64,000 nucleotides of DNA, from positions 620,001-684,000 of the forward strand of contig NW_026999326.1 in assembly GCF_037126465.1 (NCBI RefSeq). Reading direction: 5' to 3'. Below are positions 11,479 to 23,635 of the stretch, one piece after another. The translations under genes were made by a program, and so were the position numbers. A model generated the notes under the pieces. That model searched no databases, was not told the origin of the DNA, and saw only the letters and a list, made by a program, of their open reading frames with translations. The stretch comes from Ornithodoros turicata. Its lineage: Eukaryota; Arthropoda; Arachnida; Ixodida; Argasidae. Position 1 is the stretch's first letter. Each line of letters opens with the position of its first letter.

Positions 11479-12582
11479 CAAGCGTGTCTTCCCATTTCGC
11501 CTATTCCCATTTTGCCTAATGCTTCTTAGCAGATTATCTCGCCATCCCTTAGCAGGTTTACCGACCTTGAACTGCAGGGGGTCCCATTTGGCCTAATGTA
11601 TGCTGCAGACAGTCCCACTTCGCCTACTAATCCGTGTTACGTGATAAAGAAGGCGGTCCTCTGGCATGCTGCCAAAAGTCAATTTCTGATATTCATATAA
11701 CTTTACATGCAACCTTGTTGGTTTCACTGAAGCATGAGGTCTGTATTTATAATTCATATTACACTAGGGTTTCTTCCCTCATCTGTTGGTTCACAAATAT
11801 AGACTGTGCAAGAGTGAAAACATAGTTTTTATTTACATTTTTTTTAAATTAAAAGGGCAGCTTTGTTTTCTGCACGTCAAAATTCTTCCAAAGTTGCAGC
11901 TCTACTCAATATGCATTAGATGTCCCACGGCATCGAGGTACGACATCATGTCCCGTTCGCCATTCTAAATTATTGACTGCTCAATGACATTCTTAAGTAG
12001 CATCATATTAACCCCCTATCCCCCCACTCCTTCCTGCTGTCGTCTCTCCATCTGTCCTCATCTGTACGTCGCTCATAGCCACCTGTCATCTCCACATAGC
12101 CACATCTCGCTCATAGCCACCTCGCCATCGCTCATAACTTCGCGGCGCTAACACGAAAATAAAAAAAAGAGTTAAACACGACTACAGCGACACCAGTTTC
12201 CATATTTAACATCGCTCAGGTGACACTGAACATGGCTCGAAGCCTTGTTTCGTTCGTCATGCTGTCCATCAGGAGTCACTATGTAAAATGTTTGTAAAAT
12301 GTTTTTGTTATATTTGTACATTATATTTGCACCTTATATTTGCAAATGTAAACGGTCTTTGTTTCGGACGACGTAAGGTAGTTGTCCGACGAGCACATTC
12401 ATTTCTTGCACACGTGATCATCGGGTCGGATCGTGTAAGTAACGCCCACTTGCCGACAGTCCCGTTTTGCCTAATGAGATTGCACGGCAGTCCCATTTCG
12501 CCTAACGGCTGTTACCCCTCCCGCCTCTTTAATCCGATAATCGGCGTTAGGCAAAATGGGAATAGGCGAAATGGGATGTAAC
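11479..12582. mobile_element. 1.1-kb DNA element inserted in the left arm
   Basis: The intact right arm gives the empty site, so the insertion can be bounded. The arm reads ...CATCCAGG, then 1104 bp, then CCAGGAAAGCAC. CCAGG is duplicated (11,474-11,478 and 12,583-12,587), a likely 5-bp target duplication. Near each end lies a 29-bp perfect inverted repeat (11,491-11,519 and 12,547-12,575) containing CCCATTTCGCCTATTCCCAT. Variants of CCCATTTCGCCTAATG also occur near 11,582, 11,615, 12,465 and 12,490, like subterminal transposase sites. It encodes no recognisable transposase. The superfamily is unknown to me. Confidence 0.75.
11989..12176 (+). mobile_element. SINE 3' fragment
   Basis: CCCCCACTCCTTCCTGCTGT through TTCGCGGCGCTAACACGAAA and an A-rich tail matches the 3' part of the fuller SINE at 21,785-22,072. 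The tRNA-like head is missing here. It lies inside the 1.1-kb insertion. Confidence 0.7.
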
Positions 12583-14280
12583 CCAGGAAAGCACAAATTA
12601 AACAAACAATAGTTAACACTGTCAGAGGGACATCAGTAACACAACTTTTAATTATAGAATCTTTAACTTCGAAGCTTGCTATCAATACGACCTGAGCTAG
12701 GACGAATGCCGAGGAACGCGAACTATATAGGGAGGACAATTTTCATGATATGAAAGATGATACAGCCCTCACTTCCTTGTGCATTCAGAATCATTACATG
12801 TACACACATTAAATACAATTCCGACTCACATTTACGGATTTTGCCGAGATTTCCATGAGAAGAACACAGTGACACACACGCACACACACAAGCTCAGATA
12901 AACTTATTTCCTGACCCCAGTCCGCTAGAACCGGTTTCACCTCTCCTTTCACTCATCCTCCTTTCACTCTTTCCTCGAAACGCGCGGGAGATCTCCCTCA
13001 ACCCCAATCGACGATTCCCTCCCAAAGTCAAAATACGTATTGGGTGCCATCATCATTAGAGTGAAGGATGATATCAAACCACACGTAACACCATAAATGC
13101 AACGACTGATCTTGCTGTTATATGAAGGCGATATTTTTTTATTATCCTAATTGAACAATATACAATGATCACAAATACTCTATATGTAAGCATCTTCAGG
13201 GTGGCCAATTCGAATTTTGTTGTAACTCACACCCCCGTTTTGTTTGTTTGTTTGTTTGTTTATCAGATCACCATCACAAATAGGTGTAAGGAAATAATAA
13301 TTAACTGCTTATATTAATCGAAAGCTACCAAATACGAATCTACCAAGTGAAGAGGAAAACTCAAGAACATGTGGATAGTTGGAGAAGTAGAATCAGACAC
13401 ACGATCACAGCAACAATTATCATTAGTCAACACTACAAATATTATGCTAAAAAGAGGAGCACAAGTTAAGAACATGTATATAGATGGAGAAAGTATGGTG
13501 GAGTAAAATCAGACACAGAATCGTAGCAACAATTAGCAATAGTCAATGCTTAAAGAATTAATAATAATTATCTACTTATATTAATCGAAGGCTACCAAAT
13601 ACGAATCTATCAAGTGAAAAAAAAAACAAAAAAAAAAAACAGGAACATATAGACAGATGGAGGATTTATATCAAACACGCAGAATCGTAGCAACCATTAT
13701 CGTTTGTCATTGCTTGGAGGAATAATAATTCTCAACCTATATTAATCGAAAGCTACCAAATACGAATCTGTCAAGTGAAGAGCACAACACAGGAACGTGT
13801 AGATATATGGAGAAAGCCTGGAGGAGTAGAATCAAACACACAGAATCGTAGCAACAATTATCAATAGTCAATGTTAGAAATAACATGCTAACAGGGGAAC
13901 ATCGAATAATCATTAAAGGGATAGAATCACGGCGAGCAGTCATAGAGGTAATTAAAACAATCAATAGTCAATGCTAAAAAACTCTCAGAAGTATATTATT
14001 AACACAACTTTTAATTAAAGAAGAGTTAACTTTTATGCATGCTGTCATTGCGACCTGACCTAGGGCAAACACCAAGCAACACGAATTTCTATAGCAGGAC
14101 AGTGTTCATCAATCTGAAGGAGGCTACGAAGCCTACATTCTTTTGCATTCGGGATCATTACATGTGCACAGATTAAACGCAATTTTGACTCACGTTCTCG
14201 GATTTTGTTGAATATTTCCATGAGAAGGACAAAATAGCATACACACAGAGACAAGTTCACTGTCCCCCAGTCCCTACAGA

Positions 14281-16183
14281 TTGTTGCAAGTTTTCGCACA
14301 CAAAAAAGTGAGAATGTTCTAATGTCAACACTAGATTACTAGGATGAAAAATGCCTTAACGACAATGTTAACATGTGACAATAGTTTTGTGTAGGAACAC
14401 TATTCCCTCTGAATGCTGATTCTCTAAAAGTAAAAGAAAAAAAAAACGGATTCAATTGCAGTATTTAGGGTATTTATGTGTATCTGCATACTATTTTGAA
14501 TTTGAAAGACCGTTATAGATGATAATCATCTATTTTCACGAGTTCTAAATTAAGCCATTCTGGGTGTTTGTCTAAAATTACTACATTGTCTCCTTCTAAT
14601 GAAATCAAATTCATTTGGATGATGGGCAAAGTTAGAGCAGTTTACAAGAAATATATGTGAGAACACTATTTCCTCTGCGCGCTGATTCCAACAGAGGCCT
14701 CGACTGTGGCATTTGGGGAGCATCTCTATGAATATCCGTACGATTTGGAAAAGAAGATTAATAATTATGTTTTCTCCTTCTAATGTAATCAAATTCGTTT
14801 GGTTGATTGGCAAAGAAGTGGAGTAGATTACAAGATTCCAGTTGACCTTTCATTGACTTGCTATGTATAGAGAAAATAATCTATACTCGTTCTTTTTTTT
14901 TCAGCTGTGGAATTGTTTATTTTCACGGTTGCTTTAGAAGCTTCACAAAGCTTTCGCTCGTCCTGCTTGTCTTGTTGAGTCCATATGCTGATGTAAACAG
15001 TTCGTCCTCATATAGCATTGGTTGGTCTGTTTTGACACTCAAAAATATTGTCGATTGAGTTATTTTGTTAAGTTTGAAACATGATAGTAATGTGTAAAGA
15101 AGAAAAGCGTTGGCTTGAGGTGTGTGTGTGGAGAATTTGATCGTCATCCTGTGTACCGATTCTCCCCCAACATCAATTACTTCCATCCTTGGGGCGTTTG
15201 AAGTCGTAAAAAGACCGCACATCTCCACGTTCTATTGTTGACGGGATGGGGAGCTTATTTTCAATTGTGTTGTAGCCAGCTAGAAAGGTTTTGTCTGTGC
15301 CTTCTCACAACTGAGAAAAGGTTGCTTGCATGCAGCGAGGAATACCTGAGAGAACTCGTAGGCTTTGTAGGAATATTTGCAGTCCAGCTCGTTCTTGTAG
15401 GTCAATGAAAAATACATGTTTGTTGCTTAGATATGCATATGGTTTGTCATTTCACCGCCAGAAAATCAGTTCCTGACATAGGCTGTTTATGACTGTCTAA
15501 GTATACAAAAAAGAGCTTCCCATCACTAAATGGTCATGTTCGTTGTTCTCATTTTACCTGCTTTCGTTGCATTTGTATCATGTGATGTAAATTTGAGACA
15601 GTGATCCTTACATTATATGTTGATAAATGAGGTCATGCTCATTCTTTCAATTATGCATTGGACTATTTTGGCAGTTGTCTTGAAATAGTCTTCGAAGCCA
15701 TAAAACTTCTCAAAAATAAATGAAAAACAAATAAAATAAAAGTAAGCTTATAGATGCATTATCATATGTTCTTTCATTTTCAAATTTATGCTCCTGATTA
15801 AGGAAGAGAATAATGATTCGATACATGTGAAGCGGTTGTTTATCCATAATATTAAAAAACGGTATGAGTATATTTAAAATTTGTAGTGATAATGAATGCT
15901 ACAGAAAGAAAAAGCAAAGAAAAGCGATGACGTTTACTTTGTGTTACAACTTCTTCACTTGCGGATTCTACGTTCAACTAAAGCATGTCGTTTGCTTTTA
16001 CCCATTGTATTGTTGAAAAATCTTTGACGTTACTTGTGCGTTGATATCATCCTTCAGTCCACTGATTTGCCATGCAACAGGAATTTCGGCCATGGGGAAA
16101 CCGTAGGTTGCGGTGGGGGACTTCTCCCGTAGGTTTCCAGAAAAGAATGGAGAGGGACAAATGAAAGGACGGGAAAAACCGGT
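14281..16183. other. Loop between the giant arms
   Basis: A 1.9-kb AT-rich spacer with no gene. A ~290-bp unit seems to be present twice, diverged (from ~14,395 and ~14,660; shared CTCCTTCTAATG and ATCAAATTC). Sequence just inside the right arm (16,040-16,180) resembles 17,370-17,515, which suggests an older tandem duplication partly preserved. Confidence 0.55.
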
Positions 16184-18155
16184 TCTGTAGGGACTGGGGG
16201 ACAGTGAACTTGTCTCTGTGTGTATGCTATTTTGTCCTTCTCATGGAAATATTCAACAAAATTCAGGAATGTGAGTCAAAATTGCGTTTAATCTGTGCAC
16301 ATGTAATGATCCCGAATGCAGAAGAATGTAGGCTTTGTAGCCTATTTCAGATTGATGAACACTGTCCTGCTATAGAAATTCGTGTTGCTTGGTGTTTGCC
16401 CTAGGTCAGGTCGCAATGACAGCATGTATAAAAGTTAACTCTTCTTTAATTAAAAGTTGTGTTAATAATATACTTCTGAGAGTTTTTTAGCACTAACTAT
16501 TGATTGTTTTAATTACCTCTATGACTGCTCGCCGTGATTCTATCCATTTAATGATTATTCGATGTTCCCCTGTTAGCATGTTATTTCTAACATTGACTAT
16601 TGATAATTGTTGCTACGATTCTGTGTGTTTGATTCTACTCCTCCAGACTTTCTCCATATATCTACACGTTCCTGTGTTGTGCTCTTCACTTGACAGATTC
16701 GTATTTGGTAGCTTTCGATTAATATAAGTTGAGAATTATTATTCCTCCAAGGAATGACAAACGATAATGGTTGCTACGATTCTGCGTGTTTGATATAAAT
16801 CCTCCATCTGTCTATATGTTCCTGTTTTTTTTTTCTTCACTTGATAGATTCGTATTTGGTAGCCTTCGATTAATATAAGTAGATAATTAATAATAATTCT
16901 TTAAGCATTGACTATTGCTAATTGTTGCTACGATTCTGTGTCTGATTTTACTCCTCCATACTTTCTCCATCTATATACATGTTCTTAACTTGTGCTCCTC
17001 TTTTTAGCATAATATTTGTAGTGTTGACTAATGATAATTGTTGCTGTGATCGTGTGTCTGATTCTACTTCTCCAACTATCCGCATGTTCCTGCGTTTTCC
17101 TCTTCACTTGGTAGATTCGTATTTGGTAGCTTTCGATTAATATAAGCAGTTAATTATTATTTCCTTACACCTATTTGTGATGGTGATCTGATAAACAAAC
17201 AAACAGACAAAACGGGGGTGTGAGTTACAACAAAATTCGAATTGGCCACCCTGAAGATGCTTACATATAGAGTATTTGTGATCATTGTATATTGTTCAAT
17301 TAGGATAATAAAAAAATATCGCCTTCATATAACAGCAAGATCAGTCGTTGCATTTATGGTGTTACTTGTGGTTTGATATCATCCTTCACTCTAATGATGA
17401 TGGCACCCAATATGTATTTTGACTTTGCGAGGGAATCGTCGATTGGGTTGAGGGAGATCTCCCGCGCTTTTCGAGGAAAGAGTGAAAGGAGGATGAGTGA
17501 AAGGAGAGGTGAAACCGGTTCTAGCGGACTGGGGTCAGGAAATAAGTTTATCTGAGCTTGTGTGTGCGCGTGTGTGTCACTGTGTTCTTCTCATGGAAAT
17601 GTTCTGCAAAATCCGTAAATGTGAGTCGGAACTGTATTTCATGTGTGTACATGTAATGATTCTGAATGCACAAGAAAGTGAGGGCTGTATCATCTTTCAT
17701 ATCATGAAAATTGTCCTCCCTATATAGTTCGCGTTCCTCGGCATTCGTCCTAGCTCAGGTCGTATTGATAGCAAGCTTCGAAAGTTAAAGATTCTATAAT
17801 TAAAAGTTGTGTTAGTGATGTCCCTCTGACAGTGTTAACTATTGTTTGTGTAATTAGTGCTTTCCTGGATGGTGCGGTGTGTCCCCCCTGTTGTGCTCTT
17901 CAATCGAAAGGACTCGTATTTAATAGCATTGAAATGATTTGAGCATGGAATAATTAATTATTTACATGTATGATTTTTTTATATTGGTTTACAACATGAA
18001 GATGGAGGTCACATAGAAGAAGCTCAGACTTGTTATGGTAGAAATTTTAACTATAATTATTATTGTATGAACTAAGAATCACTTCCTTAATTGAAACTTG
18101 TGTGCCTGAAGGTTCTTTAATAAATATTATCTGCTCTGGGGAAGTGATTGTCTGC
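16184..18155. repeat. Right arm of the giant inverted repeat
   Basis: Reverse complement of the left arm without the 1.1-kb insertion, so it preserves the pre-insertion state. It runs from TCTGTAGGGACTGGGGG to GGGGAAGTGATTGTCTGC. The half at 16,184-17,360 and the half at 17,510-17,700 share CTCATGGAAAT, ATGTGAGTC and CATGTAATGATTC in the same order, so the arm carries two diverged copies of one unit. Confidence 0.9.
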
Positions 18156-18638
18156 TATAATCTCTCACTGGCTTGTCTGATGGCGCTCGTTTATGGCGGT
18201 TGCGTGAGTTCCATTCTGAATGTATGGATCGTCAGATTCGTACGTGCGTGCCCTTTAAAGGAGCTCTGAACTCTACCAAGCTAGCCCGCAGAGTGTGTCC
18301 GCTCCAAACCGAGATTTTAAAGTGACAGTCGCATCCGGAAACGGGACTATAGAATTGATACTACAATGTTGAGCATCGCTCAGTTATCGACTTGGCAAAT
18401 TTTCACGGCCGGAAACCGCTTAGATATTAAATAAACGAATTTCAAAGTTTCGCACCGCAGCCGCGGAGGTTCCAGCGAGACCGACATCAATGTGACGTAT
18501 TTATCTAAGCGAACCAGAAGGCTGCGATCAGTCGACCAGGTTGTTATTGTTTCTGAGTTCGTCTGCTCTGCTTTCGACACTTGTAAAAAGTGAAAATACG
18601 CTGACTATTCTTCCACTTTTGGAAGCTCCGAAGTTATC
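18156..18638. other. Unassigned spacer
   Basis: No element recognised. This would be the upstream region of the THAP fragment. I saw no clear promoter. Confidence 0.4.
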
Positions 18639-18960
18639 ATGTCGTGCGGTTCACGTTGTTTCGTTCCTGGCTGCATTAAGACAACCATCGCTAACCCAGA
18701 GTTGATATTTCGCGAGCCGAGAGACCGTGAGACCAAGCGAAAGTGGGAGGAAGTTATCTCCAGTGCAAATCCTGACCAACCAGAACAACAAACGTCGGAG
18801 TCTGTTCGTCGCATTTTTCGGACGACGCGTACAGGCTGACTGACATTATGCGGATCCGCCTTGGGTTTCCAGTAAAAAGAAAGCGTTTGAGAGTTGACGC
18901 CGTGCCGACCATATTCCCTGAACAGGCAACCACTCAGCATGCCATCGCCAGAGGCAAGTG
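18639..18960 (+). pseudogene. THAP zinc-finger domain, frameshifted
   Basis: THAP domains are C2CH zinc-binding DNA-binding modules found in P-element transposases and in host regulators. Here MSCGSRCFVPGC gives the first C-x4-C pair and FREPRDRETKRKWEEV the middle of the fold. In a different frame follow CSSHF (C-x2-H, ~18,804) and AVPTIF (~18,898), the signature end of the domain. A single frame change near 18,785-18,803 separates the halves. The second frame ends at a stop at 18,959. No transposase body follows. It could be a dead P-element fragment, a first exon, or a host THAP pseudogene; the frameshift favours a dead copy. Confidence 0.7.
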
Positions 18961-20025
18961 ACAACGTTTGTTTCATAGTCTCAGTGCCTGGATGATCGAA
19001 GTTTTTATGTGTGAATGATATATGCTGCTTACAACGACGCTTTCCCGGAATTCGTGTCTGCCAGATTACGCCAGATTACGGATTGTCTTAGTGAACCAAT
19101 AAAATAAGCAGCGGCTAACTGGACACTGTCGCACTACCAATGCGACAATGTGCAGACTGTCAGCCTTTTGCCCATGGCAACAGGGACATTGTTCATTGTA
19201 ACGCGTGTCTGGCAGATATTTAGTCCTGGCTCTCTCGAACTTCGTGCGCTGCGCACGTATCGTCATGGGACTGCATTTATAATCTCCTTTGTAGTCTCCT
19301 GTTTAGACAGGACTTTGTGTTTACTAAAACTCATTATTTCCTTTTTTTCTTCGGCTTTGTGACGCGAAAAATTTCGCATGGCACCATGACGCAGTACTGA
19401 TTAATCGAAAAATGCTTTACGTTACAGATTCCATCGACCAGCTTCGCAGCATCAGCGGAGTCTGGTGCATATCTTCTGCTACTCGCCGTCGATAGGCTTT
19501 CACATTGATTGATACACAAAATCTTTTGTGTGTCGCAATATATATACACAACTGCACGCTTATGCCATATATACAATGCTCATCATTTTAGAACCCGAAG
19601 GAATGGAATTGGGAAGCGGTGGTGGAGCACTTTTCATCCCACATTACATCCCATCGCCAAGACGGTATGTGAATGTAACTTATTCATTGCGACTGTTGAC
19701 ATTTGAATGTGTAGCGTGCCTATCAACACAGTATGGCAGCAAGGCTACTTTCTTGTTCGCTATATTTTCTGGGGGCTGTATGTTTTTATAGTACATTGGC
19801 ATCAGCTCCCATTCACCACTTCTTATTATCCTATGTGTTCACTATCACTTATATCAAGTTCCATAGTGCTTGTGCTCGACGACCTGCCACTGGGACCTCT
19901 GGTGCCTTACCAGACAGTGACACGTGTGCACCAGGAACACATCTACGGGCGGCTTTAATGGGGTGACGAAGTCCTGACCACACCCTCAGTTTTTGTCAGT
20001 ACATAGAGTTTAAATTGACCTTTGT
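18961..20025. other. Unassigned spacer
   Basis: No gene or repeat recognised. Open frames here are short and overlapping, with no family features. Confidence 0.4.
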
Positions 20026-20110
20026 ACACACTAAGAACAAACAGAATATACCTTCTGCAGTGTAAAATATTTGCCACTGAGATCACTTTTTTTTAGTGTA
20101 ATATCCACTA

Positions 20111-21087
20111 CACAGTAAATCATTTTATACCTTTATTTGCTCAAAAAGGTGTATTCTTATAAAAACACCCTTTTCTATTCTGCAAAGAGTGCAAAAAGAG
20201 CATTACTAAAGGCGTAATATCGACATACACCACGTTTTATTCAATGTGGATCATTAAGGGTGTAAAGTGGGGTGTTGAAACAGGTGTTTTCCGTCGAATA
20301 TACCTTTTTTACACCCCATTTGAATTGGAAGTAGTGTGTTAAAAATTGTGTTTTATTTCGTGAGAGAAAAATGATGCTGGATTCACAGCTCCGCTCAGCA
20401 AGTAATCACAATATAGACGATAACCTGAGTTAAAAACACAGTATTTGACAGGGAGGGATGTTAGAAATTTAGCTTATATATTTGACTAGTTGCAAGCGCG
20501 GGTGTTAATTGCAAAAACATACTCCCGCCACCGCTACAAACGTTTCCCGCCCCACCACATGTAACGAACGTGCCCCAACAAATTTGAGTTCAGTATATGA
20601 TACATCCGACACGTCAATGTAGGCTAATGAGGGTGCCCGAGGTCTCTTTATGCCTCTGCACTCACGTTGACCAAGCTAACAAGGCGTCCCTGCGACGCAT
20701 TGCATTCTGGTTTAGCTCCTACGATGGAACTACGGCTGGAAGTCCACCGTGTTCGCGGTGCTGCTTGCCATAGAAGCAAGAACGTCGAACTGTATGTCTC
20801 GGCCAGTGGTCTCGGTATGCTGCCGCGGAAGCTTCCATTACACTATTTGTGAGGTAATATTTGCTAGCAAATAATTCAATCATAAAAGGTGTTTTCAATA
20901 GAATACTCCCATTTTAAGGGTGTTTCTGTTTTGAAACACCCATTATAACAGTGTTTTATTAAGGAATACACTTAACTAAAGGGTGTATTAGAAAACACCC
21001 ATCATTTGAGTGTAAAGGCGACACCAAAAAGGTGTGCGCCATGGGACAAGCCGTTTACAGCAAAAAAGTGTAAAAAAGTTTACTGTG
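20111..21087 (+). mobile_element. Non-autonomous DNA element, copy 1
   Basis: A 977-bp unit starting CACAGTAAAT and ending TTTACTGTG, bordered by TA on both sides. It matches 23,636-24,623 in reverse orientation along its whole length. Short palindromic motifs of the form GTGTAAA and AAACACC recur throughout. A similar outer motif (CACACTAAGAACAAA at ~20,026 and TTTTTTCTTAGAGTG ending ~21,594) may mark a larger element around it. No transposase is encoded. Confidence 0.65.
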
Positions 21088-21784
21088 TACTTCTTTTAAA
21101 AACGTGTTACACTGTCGCCCAGGAGTGTAATATAACACTGCAAGGGAGTCTAAATTACTCTGCGTTCGTGCATTGTAAAATTATGTTACTGTCGTTCACG
21201 TACGTTACTGTGCTAGTGCTTTTTGTCTATTGATGAAGAGTGACCGGCATTCAGACCATGCGCCTGATGTTGCCCTGCCCATATGCACACTGAGGGGGGT
21301 TATATGGACAGACGTACAGATGTTGAGACTTGGACTGACAAAGGATGGCTCACTAACATGCACATACTTGATCACTTACAAGCAGTGTTTTCAGAGTACA
21401 GGCAGTCAACAGGCATGAACCTGCGTTTCCAGCATTGTATGGCAACGTGACAGTCGTCATAGCAGGGTAAAGAGAGCATCGAAACACTAAGGCGGGGTTG
21501 TCAGACTAAAAATAGGCAGAAAAGGGTATACAAAAAGTGTGAAAGTCATAGTTACACTGCATTTACTTATTTACTCTTTTTTTTCTTAGAGTGTAGTTAG
21601 CATGCTGTCCAATGCAGTATCCCCATCAGAAAAATCCGGAATCTGCCACACGCACAGATTCAAATCGGGGCAGAATGGACTGATAATTTCAGCTGAAGCC
21701 ACGGATCTTAATTATGAAATGAAACCATTTGATCAGATTCGAGGTAACTTTTGTAAAACTGAAAGCACCTCAAGTGCGGACCAG
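21088..21784. other. Loop between the two inverted copies
   Basis: No gene. It contains the CTTTTTTTTCTTAGAGTG motif at ~21,577-21,594, which matches the terminal repeat of the MITE at 51,011-51,521. Confidence 0.45.
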
Positions 21785-22072
21785 CTCCCGTGGCATAGTG
21801 GTTAGGATGATCGCTTTCCACGCCGAGACTGGGAGGTGACACGGGTTCGAATCCTGTCACCGGCTGTGCTGTCTGAGGTTTTCACTGGGTTTTCCGAAGA
21901 CTTTCCAGACGAATGTCGGCACAGTTCCCCTTGAAGTCGGCCCAGGACGCATACTAACCCTCCTGTCCCCCACTCCTTCCTGCTGTCCTCTCTTCATCTG
22001 TCCACGTCTATACGCCGCTCACAGCCACAGTTGCTTCGCGGCGCTAACACGGAATAAAAAAGAAACTTCGAG
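21785..22072 (+). mobile_element. tRNA-derived SINE, nearly complete
   Basis: The head has RNA polymerase III promoter boxes: TGGCATAGTGGTTAGG (A box region, ~21,791) and GGTTCGAATCC (B box, ~21,845). A tRNA-unrelated body follows (CTGTCCCCCACTCCTTCCTG, ~21,964). The tail is TTCGCGGCGCTAACACGGAATAAAAAAG. The type and look match tRNA-related SINEs described from ticks (the Ruka type); that identity is from memory and was not aligned. It would be moved by a LINE reverse transcriptase. Confidence 0.8.
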
Positions 22073-23217
22073 TACAGAATGATTCCACATGTGGCGCACA
22101 TCGTTCATAGTACCACATTAGCATGTAGCAACATTTCTTGTTCAGAGCAATATTGCATTATTGCTGCCCAAACTGGAGGACTAGGCTGAATAGGCGAGCA
22201 TTTCCACTGTACAATATGATGTCTTACAAATATTGTACTGCCGTTTCATCACGATACTTGATGTGATATTATGATATACTGAGCTTACAGCTCCATCATC
22301 CTCTACATAAAAATAAAAAGGTCCATCATCCTCTACATAAAAAAATCACAACTGTTCGCAACCTTGCCTTCCAGGTACTCAGACCCGCTACGTGATGCCT
22401 AGTAGGACAAGCCGGACGACCCTGACCCTTCCACCCTCTAGCACACTCATTCTTACATGGCCTCAATCGGTCTTGGGGTGAGCTGAAACTAGCACAGCTG
22501 AAAGTCTGGAGCTGCCTGTACCTGTGAAGGAAGCTGCTACTTACAGTATGTGCTTGCTATCATATGCTGTCCAGTGTACTGTCACTATGGTGATTTCATC
22601 AGAACATCCTTTAACTGCAAGTTTTAGTGTAACGCTTGATCCCTGTGAAATGAATACCATGGATGTTCCCAGGATTTTTTCTAACGGGGGCAAATCACTT
22701 CCGGGGGAGGCAAGAGTGCAAATTCGCACCCCTACGACATCGTTTCCTGGGGGCAGACGTTGCGCACCGTGTGTGTTTTCAGAGGTTCTTATCATGACAT
22801 CTGAGAATAATCATTGCGATCTATGGCAAAATAGTGCGCTATGTTCACAAGCGACCTTGGAGTTCCAGGGGAAAGGTCCCCCCCCCTCCTTGCCCCCTTC
22901 TCGGTACGCGCATGATGAATACATAGTATCAGGTTTGAAAATTTGGTTGCGCTACATTTCCTACACCACTGCTCATGAAGCAACAATGTTATAGGATATG
23001 AAATAATGGAAGAGCAAAATGCATAATCCCGCACAACTTCATCTGTAACATTGCGCCTTTGTTGCAAAAACAGAAAGAAAAAATGTTGCTCCTGTACTCA
23101 TGCAAGTTTATTTTCTATTTACTCATAATCAGTGTGTGCATAAATTTCTCCAAAGCCTCAAGAGCAGAAAAAACTTGGATGGACATTTCATATCCCTATT
23201 GGAAAAACGTCTTGAGG
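22073..23217. other. Unassigned spacer
   Basis: A short duplication, CCATCATCCTCTACATAAAA, occurs at ~22,293 and ~22,324. The plus-strand frame 22,524-22,994 (156 codons) has no recognisable domain or compositional sign of being a gene. Confidence 0.4.
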
Positions 23218-23560
23218 TTACCTCAGGATAACTTGAGGTTGTCTGAGGTTACCTCAGAACTGCCTGTGGTTCTTGTGAGGCTACCTCAAGAAATCCTGAG
23301 GCTCTACCTCAGGGCCTCATACCTGGTTGCGGTTCTTCTAAGGTTACCTCAAGAAATTCTGAGGTTCTGCCTCAGGACCTCAGACATCGCTTTCGCTCTT
23401 TTGAGGTCACCTCAAAAAAATCTGAGGTTCTACCTCAGAACCGCAGACCTTGCTGTGGTTCTTTTAAGGTTCCGCCTCAGGGCCTCAGCCCATGCCGTAG
23501 CTCTCCTGCGGTTACCTCTGCGAATCTTGAGATTCAACATAGGGCCTCACACCTTGGTAC
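23218..23560 (+). repeat. 63-bp minisatellite rich in CCTCAG/CTGAGG
   Basis: The landmark TTACCTCA or a variant falls at 23,218, 23,281, 23,344, 23,407 and 23,470, a period of exactly 63 bp. A shorter step follows to 23,512. Because 63 is a multiple of three, a 194-codon frame (23,059-23,643) stays open, with a 21-residue repeat (LRLPQEILRLYLRASYLVAV and variants). That frame starts with a hydrophobic stretch resembling a signal peptide (LLLYSCKFIFYLLIISVCI). Its stop lies inside the neighbouring DNA element, so I treat it as probably not a gene. Confidence 0.8.
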
Positions 23561-23635
23561 ACCTTACAGCCCTAGGAATTTCTGTGGGAATTTCTCAGGG
23601 GGCCTTTTCGTTGGAGAGATTCGCAAGGTGTTTTT

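Larger units (their letters stand above)
11189..14280. repeat. Left arm of a giant inverted repeat
   Basis: Reverse-complement partner of 16,184-18,155. The arms are ~1.97 kb once an insertion at 11,479-12,582 is removed from this side. Similarity is high: the 75-codon frames at 13,737-13,964 (minus) and 16,500-16,727 (plus) differ at two residues. The outer end begins GCAGACAATCACTTCC; the inner end is at ...TCCCTACAGA. Within the arm, short diverged repeats recur (TATTAATCGAA at ~13,313, 13,580, 13,741; CAACAATTATCA near 13,415 and 13,855). Each arm also seems to hold two diverged copies of a larger unit. I saw no coding region, and no target duplication at the outer ends. Confidence 0.9.

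Noticed and set aside
22524..22994. 156-codon plus-strand open frame
   Set aside because: No domain, no repeat structure, overlaps an equally open antisense frame, and lies between transposon copies.
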